64,000 nt of DNA from Caprella mutica (GCA_947561585.1 CANNZV010000932.1:186001-250000); one strand, 5' to 3'; positions 12,579 to 24,239 are shown, counted from the stretch's first letter. The notes: generated from the letters alone by a model not told the origin. Program-made: numbers and translations.

Positions 12579-12655
12579 ACACAAAAATGGTTGTTGACAC
12601 TCAGTGATTACTTTCAGATAAAAGCTTTCAAAGGGTTAAACTCTCTATTCGAATG
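12579..12655. repeat. dispersed repeat, unexpanded copy (partner at 36713-36789)
   Basis: Shared landmarks are TTGTTGACACTCA, TGATTACTTTC and CAAAGGGTTAAACTCTCTAT followed by TCGAA. The last part is one unit of the motif that is tandemly expanded beside the partner copy at 36804-36982. Confidence 0.75.
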
Positions 12656-14028
12656 AGGGGATCCCCCCCCCATCCCTCCAATCATGTGAGATAAAATTCG
12701 TGCTCGAAAACCCAATCCTAAAAACGAAGAGCAAAAAGAACCTTTAACTCAGAAATTCTGTTATTGAAGTGAGGTGTTCCTGTTCGTATAGGAGTGTTGT
12801 TTGAAATTTTGGCTCAAATATGCTTAGGATATATGGACTCTTATTGTTACGAATATAGGTTCATGAGAAGCAGAATAAATAACTTTACTGTGTCACAAGG
12901 TTTTAAAATCAGTCTAATAAAATTTATCACCTACTTTTAGTTCTTTCTACAACATTACTCAAGATCTTAGTGAAGAAAATTCAAAGGGCTCTTAAAGGAC
13001 CTGAGATTTATTACTCTACGAAGCGGTGTCCAGTTTTACTTTTTAGAATCTGTAGCTAAATTTATGGGCAACTGAACAATAATTCTTTGGTTCGAATTCG
13101 GCATATCTCACGTATATTCTATTAACATTTATTCTGTAACTGGTAAATCGTAATCGCTCTATCAGGAAATACATCAGTACAATTTCATCTAATTCTTTGA
13201 TATACTTTTCTGAATCTGAGAAATCACAATGGAATGGTCAAAGAGGTCAATTGGCCAGAATTGAAACCCGTTATTTATTTCGTGCAGCGGATACAAAACG
13301 TGCTGCGTCAGCACTTTTTATCTTCGCTAATGTTGTTTTATTGGCCTGAGGAAAATAGAGAGGTAGATCGGCTTTTCCTTTGCAATCATTGACGTTTCAC
13401 AGGGGGCTTCAATTCCAATTTTCTTAGCAGGATTCACGAAAATTCAAGACTATTATTGTGAATTGAGCAAAGATACGATTCTGAGAACTAGATCGAGAAT
13501 TCGAATGAACACAGTAAGGGCGTCAGAAAGATATATTTATTCATAGATATTTATTCATAGATATTGAAATTATTCTGATATTTATCTGCAAATAAAGTTT
13601 TTTTTAGAAATGATCTAGAAGCAATTCCGTTTGCAGGACATTAAACCAAACTAAAACTAACAAGTCGTATAAAATGTAAACATGTTTTCTTCATATTTTT
13701 TAAGATACAATGTCAATCTCTCATGTTGTGGAAGTGCCACATGGTTTACACATAGATTTATTTGCCATGATGAAAACTGAATTTCTGGATCGATAACGTT
13801 GCATAAAAGATGATTACTGGAAATGATTGAAATTATTATTCAAGAATAGATATATTCATTTATTCTGAATATTGATTTGGTTTTTGAAATTATTTCCAAT
13901 ATTGCACATATCAGTCTCCTCTTTCTTAGCACCTTCATTAATTATCTCTTATCGAATGCCTCACTATCTCCTTTATCAGTTGGAGTCAAAGTTCCAAATT
14001 GTTCCGTTAGGCCATGCTTGTTATGCAG
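12656..14028. other. AT-rich sequence, no gene recognised
   Basis: A C run lies at about 12664-12671. A tRNA B-box-like GGTTCGAATTC near 13090 has no foldable tRNA around it. No array or inverted repeat was seen. Confidence 0.4.
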
Positions 14029-14104
14029 ACAAGTGAATGCGTTGCGGATTAATTATTATTTTCTGATCCGATCTATCGAAGTTTCTCCATCAATCTCAGT
14101 GACG
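14029..14104 (+). CDS. candidate internal exon, protein not recognised
   Basis: This 76-nt segment follows CTTGTTATGCAG and ends at a consensus donor (GTGACG then GTAAGT at 14105-14110). After one base finishing a split codon it reads 25 open codons, starting QVNALRINYYFLIRSIEVSP. The composition would suit alternating beta-strand sequence but matches no family I recognise. The donor is good; the acceptor tract is only moderately pyrimidine-rich. Chance occurrence is quite possible. Confidence 0.22.
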
Positions 14105-14384
14105 GTAAGTTGGTTTGATGATAGCAAAGTATCTTCTAAACTTGATAAATGGTCAAACAATATTCCAACCTATGACCAAATAATACAAACTATTTAACGT
14201 ACAAACATAACTGAGGTGAACTAATTACCTCATTGACTTGCATTTTAACTTTGCAGAAAATCCTAAACCTTTTTGGGTTAAACTTTAACTAAATGTTTGT
14301 AACAACTAATAATTGATGTTAATCTTAAATATTTGGATGTTAACTAATTCAGATTAATAATTAAATATTTTATTCTAGCCAGTG

Positions 14385-14998
14385 GATTAATTAGTTAGGT
14401 AATTAATTAGTTAGGTAATTAATTAGTTAGGTTATCAATTAGTTAGGTAATTAATTAGTTAGGTAATTAATTAGTTAGGTAATTAATTAGTTAGGTAATT
14501 AATCAGTTAGGTAATTAATTAGTTAGGTAATTAATTAGTTAGGTAATTAATTAGTTAGGTAATTAATTAGTTAGGTAATCAATTAGTTAGGTATTTAATT
14601 AGTTAGGTAATTAATTAGTTAGGTAATTAATTAGTTAGGTAATTAATTAGTTAGGTTATCAATTAGTCAGGTAATTAATTAGTTAGGTAATTAATTAGTT
14701 AGGTAATTAATTAGTTAGGTAATCAATTAGTTAGGTAATTAATTAGTTAGGTAATTAATTAGTTAGGTAATTAATTAGTTAGGTAATTAATTAGTTAGGT
14801 AATTAATTAGTTAGGTAATTAATTAGTTAGGTAATTAATTAGTTAGGTAATTAATTAGTTAGGTAATTAATTAGTTAGGTAATTAATTAGTTAGGTAATT
14901 AATTTGTTAGGTAATTAATTAGTTAGGTAATCAATTAGTTAGGTAATTAATTAGTTAGGTAATTAATTAGTTAGGTAATTAATTAGGTAATTAATTAG
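14385..14998. repeat. 16-bp AT-rich minisatellite, about 38 copies
   Basis: The unit GTAATTAATTAGTTAG repeats with very little divergence. Variants such as GTTATCAATTAGTTAG and GTAATCAATTAGTTAG recur at intervals. Each unit contains TTAGG once, but the spacing rules out a telomere-type array. Confidence 0.95.
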
Positions 14999-15282
14999 TC
15001 CGACGATATTTTCTCTTTTATTATTAATTAAGGCGAAACGCGCGCAAAGTATATTCGATATTCATCATCTTCATTCCGTAATTTTCTCAATTTGTATGTT
15101 ATAATGCTGAATTTCAGTTTTTTGATGCATAATAAATGTTGCAAAAATCTTCAAGAATTAAATCTCTCTCGTTTACATTTTTGTTCCATTTCCAGGAATG
15201 ACTCAGCATTTGTTGCAATGTGCATGCTTTACAAACACATCGTGACGTGTGTATTTATTTACTACCTACACCAGTGATTGAT

Positions 15283-15412
15283 GTACTAGTACAGACTGGG
15301 TATGTACTAGTACTGACTGGGTATGTACTAGTACAGACTGGGTATGTACTAGTACAGACTGGGTATATACTAGTACAGACTGGGTATGTACTAGTACAGA
15401 CTGGGTAGGTAC
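15283..15412. repeat. 21-bp minisatellite, 6 copies plus a partial
   Basis: The unit is GTACTAGTACAGACTGGGTAT and includes the palindrome GTACTAGTAC. At 21 bp it keeps frames open on both strands, which explains the repetitive frames seen there; these are not genes. Confidence 0.9.
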
Positions 15413-15465
15413 AGAGGAAAACACAATCGCCAGCAGTGAATGCTGGGTAGCCGGTAAATTTCTCA

Positions 15466-15625
15466 AAAAACAATTGCTCGAACGAACAATTGCTTGAATT
15501 AACAATTGCTCGAAAGAACAATTGCTCGAAAGAAAATTGCTCGAAAAAAAAATTGCTCGAACGAACAATTGCTTGAATGAACAATTGCTCTAATTATCAA
15601 ATTGCTCGAATGAACAAAATTGCAC
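15466..15625. repeat. 15-16 bp degenerate minisatellite, about 10 copies
   Basis: The unit is AACAATTGCTCGAAAGA with variants GCTTGAATT and GCTCTAATT. It starts about 50 bp after the 21-bp array. The CAATTG core is a palindrome. Confidence 0.88.
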
Positions 15626-15750
15626 AGTTTTCGATTTTATAAAAGTCAGTTATTCATGAAGTGGAGCTGCACCTAACAATCCTTGTTTCTTTTTAATAAT
15701 TGATCATTAATCATTCTATAAATGATTTCTATTATTACTCATTCTGCATA

Positions 15751-16026
15751 ATCTTTTTTTAGACCGTTTGTGTCATCTCGTATGTAACATGTGAATTGGA
15801 ATCATGTGGTGAATCAGTACTATTCATGTTTTTTTTTATCATAAAACCGGAAAATTTATTTATTACTAGCCTATCTGTATGTGGTACCTCAATAGGTGAA
15901 ATAACTAATTAATCTACAAAATTTTTCGGGTTTCTTGATAAAAAAAAACATGAATAGTACTGATTCACCACATGATTCCAATTCACATGTTACATACGAG
16001 ATGACACAAACCGTCTAAAAAAAGAT
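15751..16026. mobile_element. 276-bp fold-back element with 91-bp arms
   Basis: Arms at 15751-15841 and 15936-16026 are complementary with a single mismatch in AGACCGTTTG/AGACGGTTTG. They contain TGTCATCTCGTATGTAACAT and ATGTGGTGAATCAGTACTAT. The 94-nt centre is itself partly symmetrical (AAACCGGAAAATTT against AAATTTTTCGGGTTT). No open frame is inside and no target duplication is clear. It is either a non-autonomous DNA element or a recent inverted duplication. Confidence 0.85.
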
Positions 16027-16246
16027 ACTGTAAAAAAGATACAAAATCAAACCATTCATAGAAGTCAAAACAAATCCAATTTGATTTGATTCAACTAATC
16101 CTTTCTCTGTGTGAGTAATTTCAACAACCATTATGTCTACATTATAAGAATTAAATGCTGGTCATTTTATTTGATCTATTGGATTTTTTCTGGAAATACC
16201 ATTATTATCTGTGGCACGTCCAACGTTTATGTTTTCATTCACACAG

Positions 16247-16424
16247 CTACAAAAGCATTCATACTCCAGTGCCAAAGAAGCTGTCTAAGCCCAACTTAGT
16301 AGCCACTTGGGGGATAATTCCCTCCAGCTCCCACAATAGGGTTGCAACTATACGCTTTCTCTTTTATTTCAATCAGCATTACCAACTTTTTGAAATTAAA
16401 CGAATAATTGTTAGACCTCCTTGA
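16247..16424 (+). CDS. candidate exon, protein not recognised
   Basis: The segment follows a good acceptor (GTTTTCATTCACACAG ending at 16246). After one base of a split codon, the frame is open to a stop at 16422-16424 and begins YKSIHTPVPKKLSKPNLVAT, then WGIIPSSSHNRVATIR. The first 100 bp are GC-richer than their surroundings and the later part is more AT-rich. Possible donors are weak: a GTAGCC after AACTTA would leave phase 0, compatible with the candidate at 16921. No family is recognised. Confidence 0.2.
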
Positions 16425-16920
16425 AAGAATAACAAGAAGAAGTGTTACAGCTAACAATGTTGTGGGTGAGATACAACTGTTTAGATTGGAGTTGGTAATA
16501 ATGTAAAAAATACTGTATAGTCCAGCAGGCCCTGCACGTCAATAAAAATATAATGTTTTAACATTAAGAAAGTACGAAGGATATTAAGGATGTTATTACC
16601 CATTTTCATTGGCTCTTCATACATTATCTTAATATTCACCAGTTAATGTTATTTTCATCTTTACCAAAGTGTGCCCACACTCTGACCCTTGCATGTCTTT
16701 CGGCACTATTTCGCCCCTCGTGAGTAAATTGGATCACCAGCCAGTACTTGACTCCTGCAGCATACAACTATCTCTGGAAATCCTTAAATTACTATTGCTA
16801 TTCAGGTGTTATTACATGCAAGTAGACAGACAATATTGCGTGATTCCTCATGTCATTGATCGTTTAGAAGTCTTACGTACGCCACTTGTGCTTAGAAATT
16901 ATATATCTTTGATATTACAG

Positions 16921-17046
16921 CCCAAGTGTCCCGCTCTCTGCGATAAACTCCTCGTCAAGCAAATAGGAGTTACCTTTCCTTGCCAAGCGTATGGTATTCC
17001 TACGGGAAAAGTTAGGATTCTTACTCCTGAATCCTTGGTCTCCTGA
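16921..17046 (+). CDS. candidate exon resembling part of an immunoglobulin domain
   Basis: The frame starts directly after ATATCTTTGATATTACAG. It reads PKCPALCDKLLVKQIGVTFP, then CQAYGIPTGKVRILTPESLV, and stops at TGA 17044-17046. The pattern F-x-C-x-A-x-G-x-P fits the B-C strand region of I-set immunoglobulin domains, but the tryptophan expected shortly after is absent. A weak donor (TATG then GTATTC) lies inside. The exon is therefore either a divergent or decayed piece of an Ig-superfamily gene or a coincidence. No other Ig exon is visible within several kilobases. Confidence 0.3.
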   Translation, partial: PKCPALCDKLLVKQIGVTFPCQAYGIPTGKVRILTPESLVS

Positions 17047-17930
17047 CCACCTTTATGAGCTTCACTTCATATTGTTTTAGGTTAAAATTATGAATTTACT
17101 TCTCCTTCTTTGCAAATAAGTTGATAATATCGCATGTTCGCGAGTATTATTATGAGTGGAATAAAGTAGTGGTGATGCCAAGCCGTGAAAAGGAGCATTG
17201 GTTTAATGGTTTCTGAAGTTCTCTGGACTCACGCTAAGTGCGTCGTAATTCGCTACACTGTTCGGGTAGCGGCGATCTTATTGGAACATTAAAACATCGC
17301 CTCCTATCAGTAGAGCACAGACCTGTGGAGATTTTCCTCTAAATTTACTATTAGAATACAAATTTCATTACTGTGAATTTTCGAGCAATTCAGACCTTCC
17401 AAATAATATGTTATTATTAAATGAGTTAAATATATACATTCTTTAGATAAACACTTATAGTATAGCAATATTATTAGAGGAATTCATTTAAATTATTTTC
17501 TTGTTAAATGCTAACTCATTAGTTATATACTTTTAAAGTACAAAAACATGAAAATAGACTTCCAAGTGGTATCTAATATTCCTATTTATGTAGGTTATTC
17601 ATACAGTCATCGAAATATAGCGTGACTCTATAATGAGTAGTTTGGATTTAACTATTTGCTAACATAAATTGGCATCGTAAATGAATTATAATTTAGTTAG
17701 GATGATAAATAGATTAATTTTCCATCTTATATTATTATTCCATGCAACTCATTTCGCGTTTGATCTGAATAATAATCTGTCAAACTCCTCAAAATTGCAA
17801 CAAATTAGAAAAGCTTCTGGAATTGCTCCAGGCGACTCAATTTACATTTTTATTTCAAACATTTCTTCTTGTCGGATTATTTTTCGCACTTTGTAGACAG
17901 ATCGGAATGAAAGAAAATATTTAAGAATTG
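17047..17930. other. no gene recognised
   Basis: A moderately GC-rich patch at about 17160-17340 contains GTTCGGGTAGCGGCGATC but no foldable tRNA and no frame. The rest is AT-rich. Confidence 0.4.
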
Positions 17931-18118
17931 GGGTAAGCTCCGAGTTATTGGACTGTTTCACCTTTTCGATCATATATTAGAGAAAAATATATCATAGTTA
18001 ATAGGTACTGCAGTTATCATGAATACCAATTAAAATATAAGTTAAATAATAATAAAAGCTATTATGTAGTTTTTCATATATACTCGAAGACTTGGAATCG
18101 TCCGATCAATCGGAACTT
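17931..18118. mobile_element. GGGTAAG-family fold-back element, near complete
   Basis: The left end is GGGTAAGCTCCGAGTTATTG followed by GACTGTTTCACCTTTTCGATC. The inverted right end is CGAAGACTTGGAATCGTCCG then ATCAATCGGAACTTAG. The middle keeps the CAGTTATCATGAATACCAATT half of the hairpin seen at 1298. The right end abuts another family member. Confidence 0.7.
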
Positions 18119-18222
18119 AGGGTAAGTTACGAATTATCGGTCAGTACTACATCTTCGTACATATAAGAAAAAACTATATAAAAATTATAATTATTACACA
18201 GTGCTCTCTAATACTTCTGCGA
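18119..18222. mobile_element. left half of a second GGGTAAG-family subtype
   Basis: It begins AGGGTAAGTTACGAATTATC then GGTCAGTACTACATCTTCG, and includes CACAGTGCTCTCTAATACTT. It matches the left half of the element at 54050 and stops at the point that would be that element's symmetry centre. From there a tandem array starts. Confidence 0.75.
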
Positions 18223-18224
18223 TA

Positions 18225-18460
18225 TGTGATGTCGGACAAATGGGGTGTCGGACTAATGGAATGTCGGACAAATAGATTGCCGGACAAATGGGGGGGGGGG
18301 GTGTCTGACTGATGGGGCGTCGAACAAATGGGGCGTCGGACAAACGGGGTGAAGGACAAATAGATTGTCGGAACAATGGGGTGTCGAACTAATGGGTTGT
18401 CAGTCAAATGGGGTGTCTGACTAATGGGGTCTCGGACAAATGGGGTGTCGGACAAATGAA
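18225..18460. repeat. 16-17 bp minisatellite, about 14 copies
   Basis: The unit is GTCGGACAAATGGGGT with variants (GACTAATGG, AAATAGATT). A run of 12 G lies at 18290-18301. The proline/serine-rich minus-strand frames across it are repeat artefacts. Confidence 0.9.
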
Positions 18461-20513
18461 TAGTAACCAAAAGAAAATATTGTGTAGGCGCAATCAGTTG
18501 ATTGAAATGATGTCCAAATGACACACCTTCATTGTGATTCTCATTTAACCTATTATGTCATAATTGAGTTACCAATTACCATATTGTTTGTTAATCATGT
18601 TCTCTCGTGACGTAAATTGTAGATTCTCATTCTTCTTCAGACTCTTTTCAACTTAGTAATTATTGTTAAATGCTTAGCCATCTCATTAATAAATACTTTT
18701 TTTGAAGATTTTCTGCATTATCGAAATTCCTCTACACGTAAAATATATTTTTCTTGACTATTAAGGAAAAGATATTTTCCGTAATGATCTTTAAGGAAAG
18801 TTCATATTTGATATGATTGACCTGTTTAAAAAAAAATCAGTTTTTTTTGCTTTGTTTTCACAATTTTCTCTGCACATTTTCGCAGTTTATTTTCGTGATG
18901 ATTTTCCCTTTTTTTCCATCCACTTCATCCCTCTGATTCAATAAGCGATAAACTGACAGAGTCTACATAGATAAAAATCATCCACAAAATATCTATAAAT
19001 AACTGTGTAGAATAATTTGTAAAAATGGGATTTTTTTTGTTTTGTTTCGATAACAAAATTGTGGTTTTCATGCATGATGTCATTTGAAAAAAATTCTAAA
19101 TATTTTTCGAATGGAACTTGAAATGCATGCAGAATTTCAATTTATGACCTACATGGAACTGACACATTTTTCCAGTTAAATCTTTCGGATTTTGAATGGA
19201 TATTGTATGTCACTGGAATTTAATGAACTCCATTCATTAATATCCAAATTTTATGCCGCCACTTCGCTATCGGTTCAAGAGATTAGCAATAGTCCATAAA
19301 AATGTTAATCCAGGGTTAGTGGGAAAGAATACCATGATATGGGCGGGCAAACCCACTCTATCTCTTCAAACTCTCTAAAACTGAGGATTTATTTCAATTG
19401 ATGTTGAGTGAGAGGGTAGCTTTGAGTCACGGCACGTTCGAAATGTTAAATGGATAAAGCAATTTCATCGATGGTGGCCGGTAATTGCAGTAACGTTAAA
19501 AGTTATTAATTTAGTAGTTGAAATCAATAGAGTTCATATTGAAACTCTAATTATTAACATTTTGTACAAGCTAGCCAGAAGTACGTTTGTCGGGATACTC
19601 TAAAAAGTGACTGATTTATAGATCAAAAACGTAAATAGTGGTTGCAAGATCAGTTTAAAAATGCAATTAATACAAACTTTGTTCGTTAGGATCATTTAAA
19701 GGTCAACTAAGTCTTACAATCTAAACCCCAAGTGTTTATAAATTATTTATAAGTTAAGGTAGAAAAAGGAGGAATTTCTGGATTTTCCTCGGTATATGAG
19801 TTTCTTGCTGAATTACTAATGCGGTCTAATGGTCTTATAATTGTGCTGGGACTCGCACTTCGATAAATAATGAGCACTAGTTTGGTTCGGAAAGATTTAC
19901 CATATATATGAGATGAGGAATTGAAAGAAGAATCTCAGGAATAAACGCTTTTTAAAGGAATTTGCCTTAATATAAAAGAATATTATAGTTTCTTCATGTT
20001 CCGTAAAATGATGAACATTATGTGTCAATAGTAAAAATATTGTGCTTACCATTAATTGAAGATTATGGTTGGACATAATTGTTAGTCTTTTAATACTCCA
20101 CTATAGCTACAGTTAAATGTTCCTAATGTCCTGATTTTTAATATAAACTGTATAGATATGTTTACAACAGTTATTGGAGACAGGTAAAATGTCACTAAAA
20201 AATCTACATAAATCAAATAGGAAATTCGAAAAATCAGTCCGAAAATTGAATAAAAAGCAGAAGAATGGCATTCTCTCAGAGGCTTGTTTTCATTATGCTT
20301 ACCTCACATTTTTTTTATTATTATCATTCCTTTCATCTTCAAGCATTCGCCAGCAGAGAGTAAACATCAGAAGTTTTTTCCTGAGCTTATCAATAATTGG
20401 ACTATTATCTTTTTGTCCAATACAAAAATGAAATGGTCTTGTATGTATGAAATTTCTTCCTCATTGTAGGCATTCATGAATGGATCCATAGGTAGTTTGT
20501 GAACACTAAATAA
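18461..20513. other. AT-rich sequence, nothing recognised
   Basis: Short T-rich and A-rich runs only. The overlapping small frames at 20174-20469 have no support. Confidence 0.4.
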
Positions 20514-20784
20514 CACTGAGAAAAATAAACAACTCCAACTGATGCACCCAAGTGTTTTGAGTTCACCCTATGACTTCATTTCTAAAGCGAGAAACTTTAG
20601 TGCATCTAACTAAAGTTTGGGTGCACTGAAGTGCATCAGTTCAATAGCTGAGACACTAAAGTGCATCAGACTGATGCACTTTAGTGCATCAAACTATAGT
20701 TTGATGCACTAAAGTGTCTCACTTTGGAGACAAAGCCATAGGATGAACTCGTAAAACCTGGGTGCATCATAATTTTTCTGAGTG
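20514..20784. mobile_element. short DNA element with CACTGAGAAAAAT termini
   Basis: The ends CACTGAGAAAAATA and AATTTTTCTGAGTG are inverted repeats. Subterminal segments also pair (GAGTTCACCCTATG with CATAGGATGAACTC). The centre is a string of palindromes: 20654-20686 (16-bp arms around one base) and 20686-20707 (perfect, 22 bp). No coding frame and no clear target duplication. Confidence 0.8.
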
Positions 20785-21205
20785 AACGTACTATATATGT
20801 GGAACTCCTTTATAGTGAACTCATATAAAGTGAATCATCCTGAATTGTAGAGTCATGTATAGTGAAAGTGCCCTCTATAGTGAACATATTTAGATTAGTT
20901 TGTCACAAATGACTACAAGTTTTCTATGAACCTCTATATAGTAAACTAGTTATACTTCATGGAGGAGGAGCTCTACCAGTGCAACTCTTCTATAGTGAAG
21001 TCATGTGTAGTGAACCATCCTGATTTTAGAGCTCTAAGAAATGAAAAACCTTGCACAAAGAATATTTATTTATGAAAGGAAGAAAATATTTTGTATAGTC
21101 TGACATGAAAAGAGCAGTTTTCTATGCATCTCCTAAATCCTCTATAGTAGAGTAAACTCTCTATAGTGAACTAGTTGGAGTTCACTATAGAGGAGTTGAG
21201 TGAGT
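20785..21205. mobile_element. pogo-like repeat built on TATAGTGAAC motifs
   Basis: GGAACTCCTTTATAGTGAAC at 20801-20820 pairs with GAGTTCACTATAGAGGAGTT near 21178-21197. Inside, motifs such as CTCTATAGTGAAC and TGAACCATCCTGA recur in direct orientation, suggesting internal duplication. The motif style is that of pogo/Tigger non-autonomous elements. Confidence 0.55.
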
Positions 21206-24191
21206 CTCTATTGAATCAAAGTATCAATACCTCGATAACGAATCATTTTTGGAGAAAAAATTATTCCTGATAAAGTGTTTATTTTGTGTTTTTATGCAAG
21301 CGGTCAAATTTCGTCGGAACTGATATGAGACACCCTGTATAATTTGGCATTTTAGCTTATTATTTTCACTGTTATTCATGATAAGTACAGCAATTATCAT
21401 GAACACCAAGTAAAATAACTGATTAATATGTTAAATAATGTTGTAGTTTCCTATAGGATCTATAATGTGGATCAACTCACATCAATAAAATAATACAACT
21501 ATATTCTATATAGTGTTGGTATAAAATCCATTCGTAGCAATACAAACAACCGATCGAGAATCTCCAATTAAGGAGTGTGCCGAATACCAATTGACGAATA
21601 AAATCGCTGACGAAGCACTTAAAGCTCTAATAGCAATCTTTTAATTACTTTCACGACTATACGACTGTAAATAAGAGGCTATCTCCTCAACATTCAGGAT
21701 AATTACTTCTTCTTAGATTCTAGGTAGCAATGTTGTTCTGAACAACATTGTCACAAAATTAGATAACAATTAATGTTGCAATATTAGATCCAGTAAAATC
21801 TAATATTAATAAAGTTTTATTAAGATGACTTATAATAATTACATAAGAATATCTTATTTGCGTACTCTATGAATATCAATAACACTTCTGATTATATTGG
21901 ACGTTACCTTTTATTCGATAAAATAAGAAAAAAATCTAAAAATCTTATTATTTACTCATCCGAAAAAATCGAAACTTTTCCAACATTTAGCAGAAATAAT
22001 GTTTGACTGGAAAATGATGGTTCATTTGTAATTCAGTATTTCAGACAGGAGTTTCATCTGGTGTAATCAATTCAATTTTTTTTATTATTGTATGAGATGT
22101 TAGCCAAAGATCATCTCTTACAGCCAACCATAACAATCTCTCCGACGACATAAATGATGAGAACATCTAAATGTACATAGGTACATGTTTAAAAAATTCA
22201 TATTTCAATACAAGTGAAGATCTAAGATCTAGAGCAGGTTTATTATGTTTTACTATCTTCGCAGATTGGGAAGATATTTGTTTAGGCAACAATTATTTAT
22301 ATTTTTTTCATTTATATCAAACCAAAGATCTTCGAAAGATCTAAATCTTGTCCAATAAACCAGTCTAAGCACCTGGATATTTATGCCTCGTATCTGACCT
22401 AAGAAACAAAGAAAGGAAATAGAAGTAGAGTCCTGTTGTCCGGGTAATTTATGTGGCTGATTTCGCTTACTCAGCACAAACACACGATTGACTCTAATGA
22501 AGTAACCTTTATTTATTGTTGTCTCCGGCAGAGAAGTGTCCTAACTTTTCACATCAACAGAATTGCTATCAACAGTTCACGTCAGAATGTTCAGACTTTT
22601 GTTTAATAATTATTATTATATTTTGGATATAGTCCAAATACTATTTGTTGTATTTTCTATCCATTTCATTTTGAATTGTATATTGTTATTTATTATAACT
22701 CTTACATTAATGAAAATATAGTTCAACAGAATATAAAAAGAAACTCCATATGCAGTGCTTAGAGAGTACATTCTTAGGTATCGGATGTTTCTACAAGAAA
22801 AAAAGTTTTTCCACCCTTCTCCTGATGATGAATAGAAATCTTTCTATTCGAAAGCTTGATATCTGAAAAAAATCTTCAACGCAGAGTTTAAATAACCTCT
22901 AATATTAAGAAAAAAGTATAAATTAAACTTAAAGTTTTTGATTCATTATTTTAATAATTATATTATTATTATTATCAATTAAATAATGCAGATGTAAAGA
23001 GAAAATTAGTCTCCATACTAATCAATCTGGAACATTTGCTACAAGTCAAATCATCACAAAAGTTGTCTCGTCATCACTCAGCTATGGCAATGTTATTTGT
23101 ATATTAATATTTATTATTAGCATTTTCAAACATCGTTATACCATAATCAAGCGCGCCAAATACCCAGAATAACACGTTCATATGTTTGACAATAAACAGA
23201 TAATCGGTTAACCACATAAAAAGAAGTCGACACGAACATATATGCACTTGGACCACATTATTCTAACTGGAAATTAGCCTTAGTCTTCGGATTGAGTTTC
23301 TTGTTAGCTTCCATGACAGCAAAAGGAAGAGCAAACAACATATGTTCTTAGATTAGCATAACTCACAAACAGTAGCAGGCACTTAGTCACAGTGAAAATA
23401 AATAGCTATGTCCAGCATTGCAAGAAACATAATAGTACGTACGTACGAGGGTAGCCATTACCCTATCTAACCCAAGAAATGAGGGAATACGTACTCATAA
23501 CCACTCACGGAAAAATTATTAAAAAGGCAATTTGGAGTGCAACTAAAAAATGTGTCTTCTCCGCACTACATAAATTATCAATCCTTGTAAATTTAATTAT
23601 ATTATTGAGTACCTAGCACATCATTATAAAAAGTATAGTGTGACAATAATTCTTAAATACAATAGCAATCGAGAGAGTTTTGGTAAATGCTATGCAAGCC
23701 AGTATGCATAATAGAGCTGTTACTCACATTCTAGGAAATGTATAGCCATATATACTTGATTTCCCTCCTCCCCTCCCCTCCACCTTCACCCCGAAATTAT
23801 GAAAATATGGTCTCTCTCACACTTCTATACATATATAGGTATAGTTTGCTGTAAAGGAATTGTTTACCCGATATCATACGCAGATTATCTGAAGTATGTA
23901 AAAGTGACTCCAAGAAGCCAATAAATAATTGTGTATTTTACAGACTGGCCAGTCCTTATCCCGTGTAATTTAGCGTGAAATTATGATTTGCATTCACTAA
24001 CTGGAGGCATTTTGATGCAGTCGTAAGAAGGCCACCATATTCTCTAGCTGTAATTTGCCTTATACACACTAAATTAGCGCAAATAGGTTTATGGTAAGTA
24101 CTGATTGTGATTGTATCGGACAGTAATAAGATGTTGTTCGAATCTAATTCTTCAATCATTCTGTCAGCCATAAACACCATCATTAACCTAC
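21206..24191. other. AT-rich sequence with one small element remnant
   Basis: CAGCAATTATCATGAACACC at 21390-21409 is a remnant of the hairpin family seen at 1298. Nothing else is recognised. Frames at 22253-22483 and 23956-24213 (minus) lack independent support. Confidence 0.4.
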
Positions 24192-24239
24192 CTTTAGCGC
24201 AAACGGTCCACAAAATCCTGACTTTTGACGGGTGATTGA
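24192..24239 (-). CDS. candidate 48-nt exon, protein not recognised
   Basis: On the minus strand, AAACGCAG is followed by 16 open codons, SITRQKSGFCGPFALK, then a good donor, AAAG followed by GTAGGT. Both borders are in phase 0, so the segment could be skipped without a frame change. It is very short and could easily be chance. Confidence 0.15.

Noticed and set aside
13040..13110. tRNA gene suggested by GGTTCGAATTC and a TAGCTAAATTTATGG stretch
   Set aside because: No acceptor or anticodon stem can be formed around these boxes.
13877..14197. 106-codon frame as a complete gene
   Set aside because: It starts at a TTG with no context and most of it is AT-driven; only the 14029-14104 part has splice-site support.
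14385..14998. Telomere-like array because each unit contains TTAGG
   Set aside because: TTAGG occurs only once per 16 bp within an AT-rich unit; arthropod telomeres are uninterrupted TTAGG repeats.
15255..15584. Overlapping 100-109 codon minus-strand frames with VCTSTYP and SFEQL repeats
   Set aside because: They arise from the 21-bp and 15-bp tandem repeats read through.
18174..18524. 116-codon proline/serine-rich minus-strand frame
   Set aside because: It is an artefact of the 16-17 bp minisatellite and a G run.
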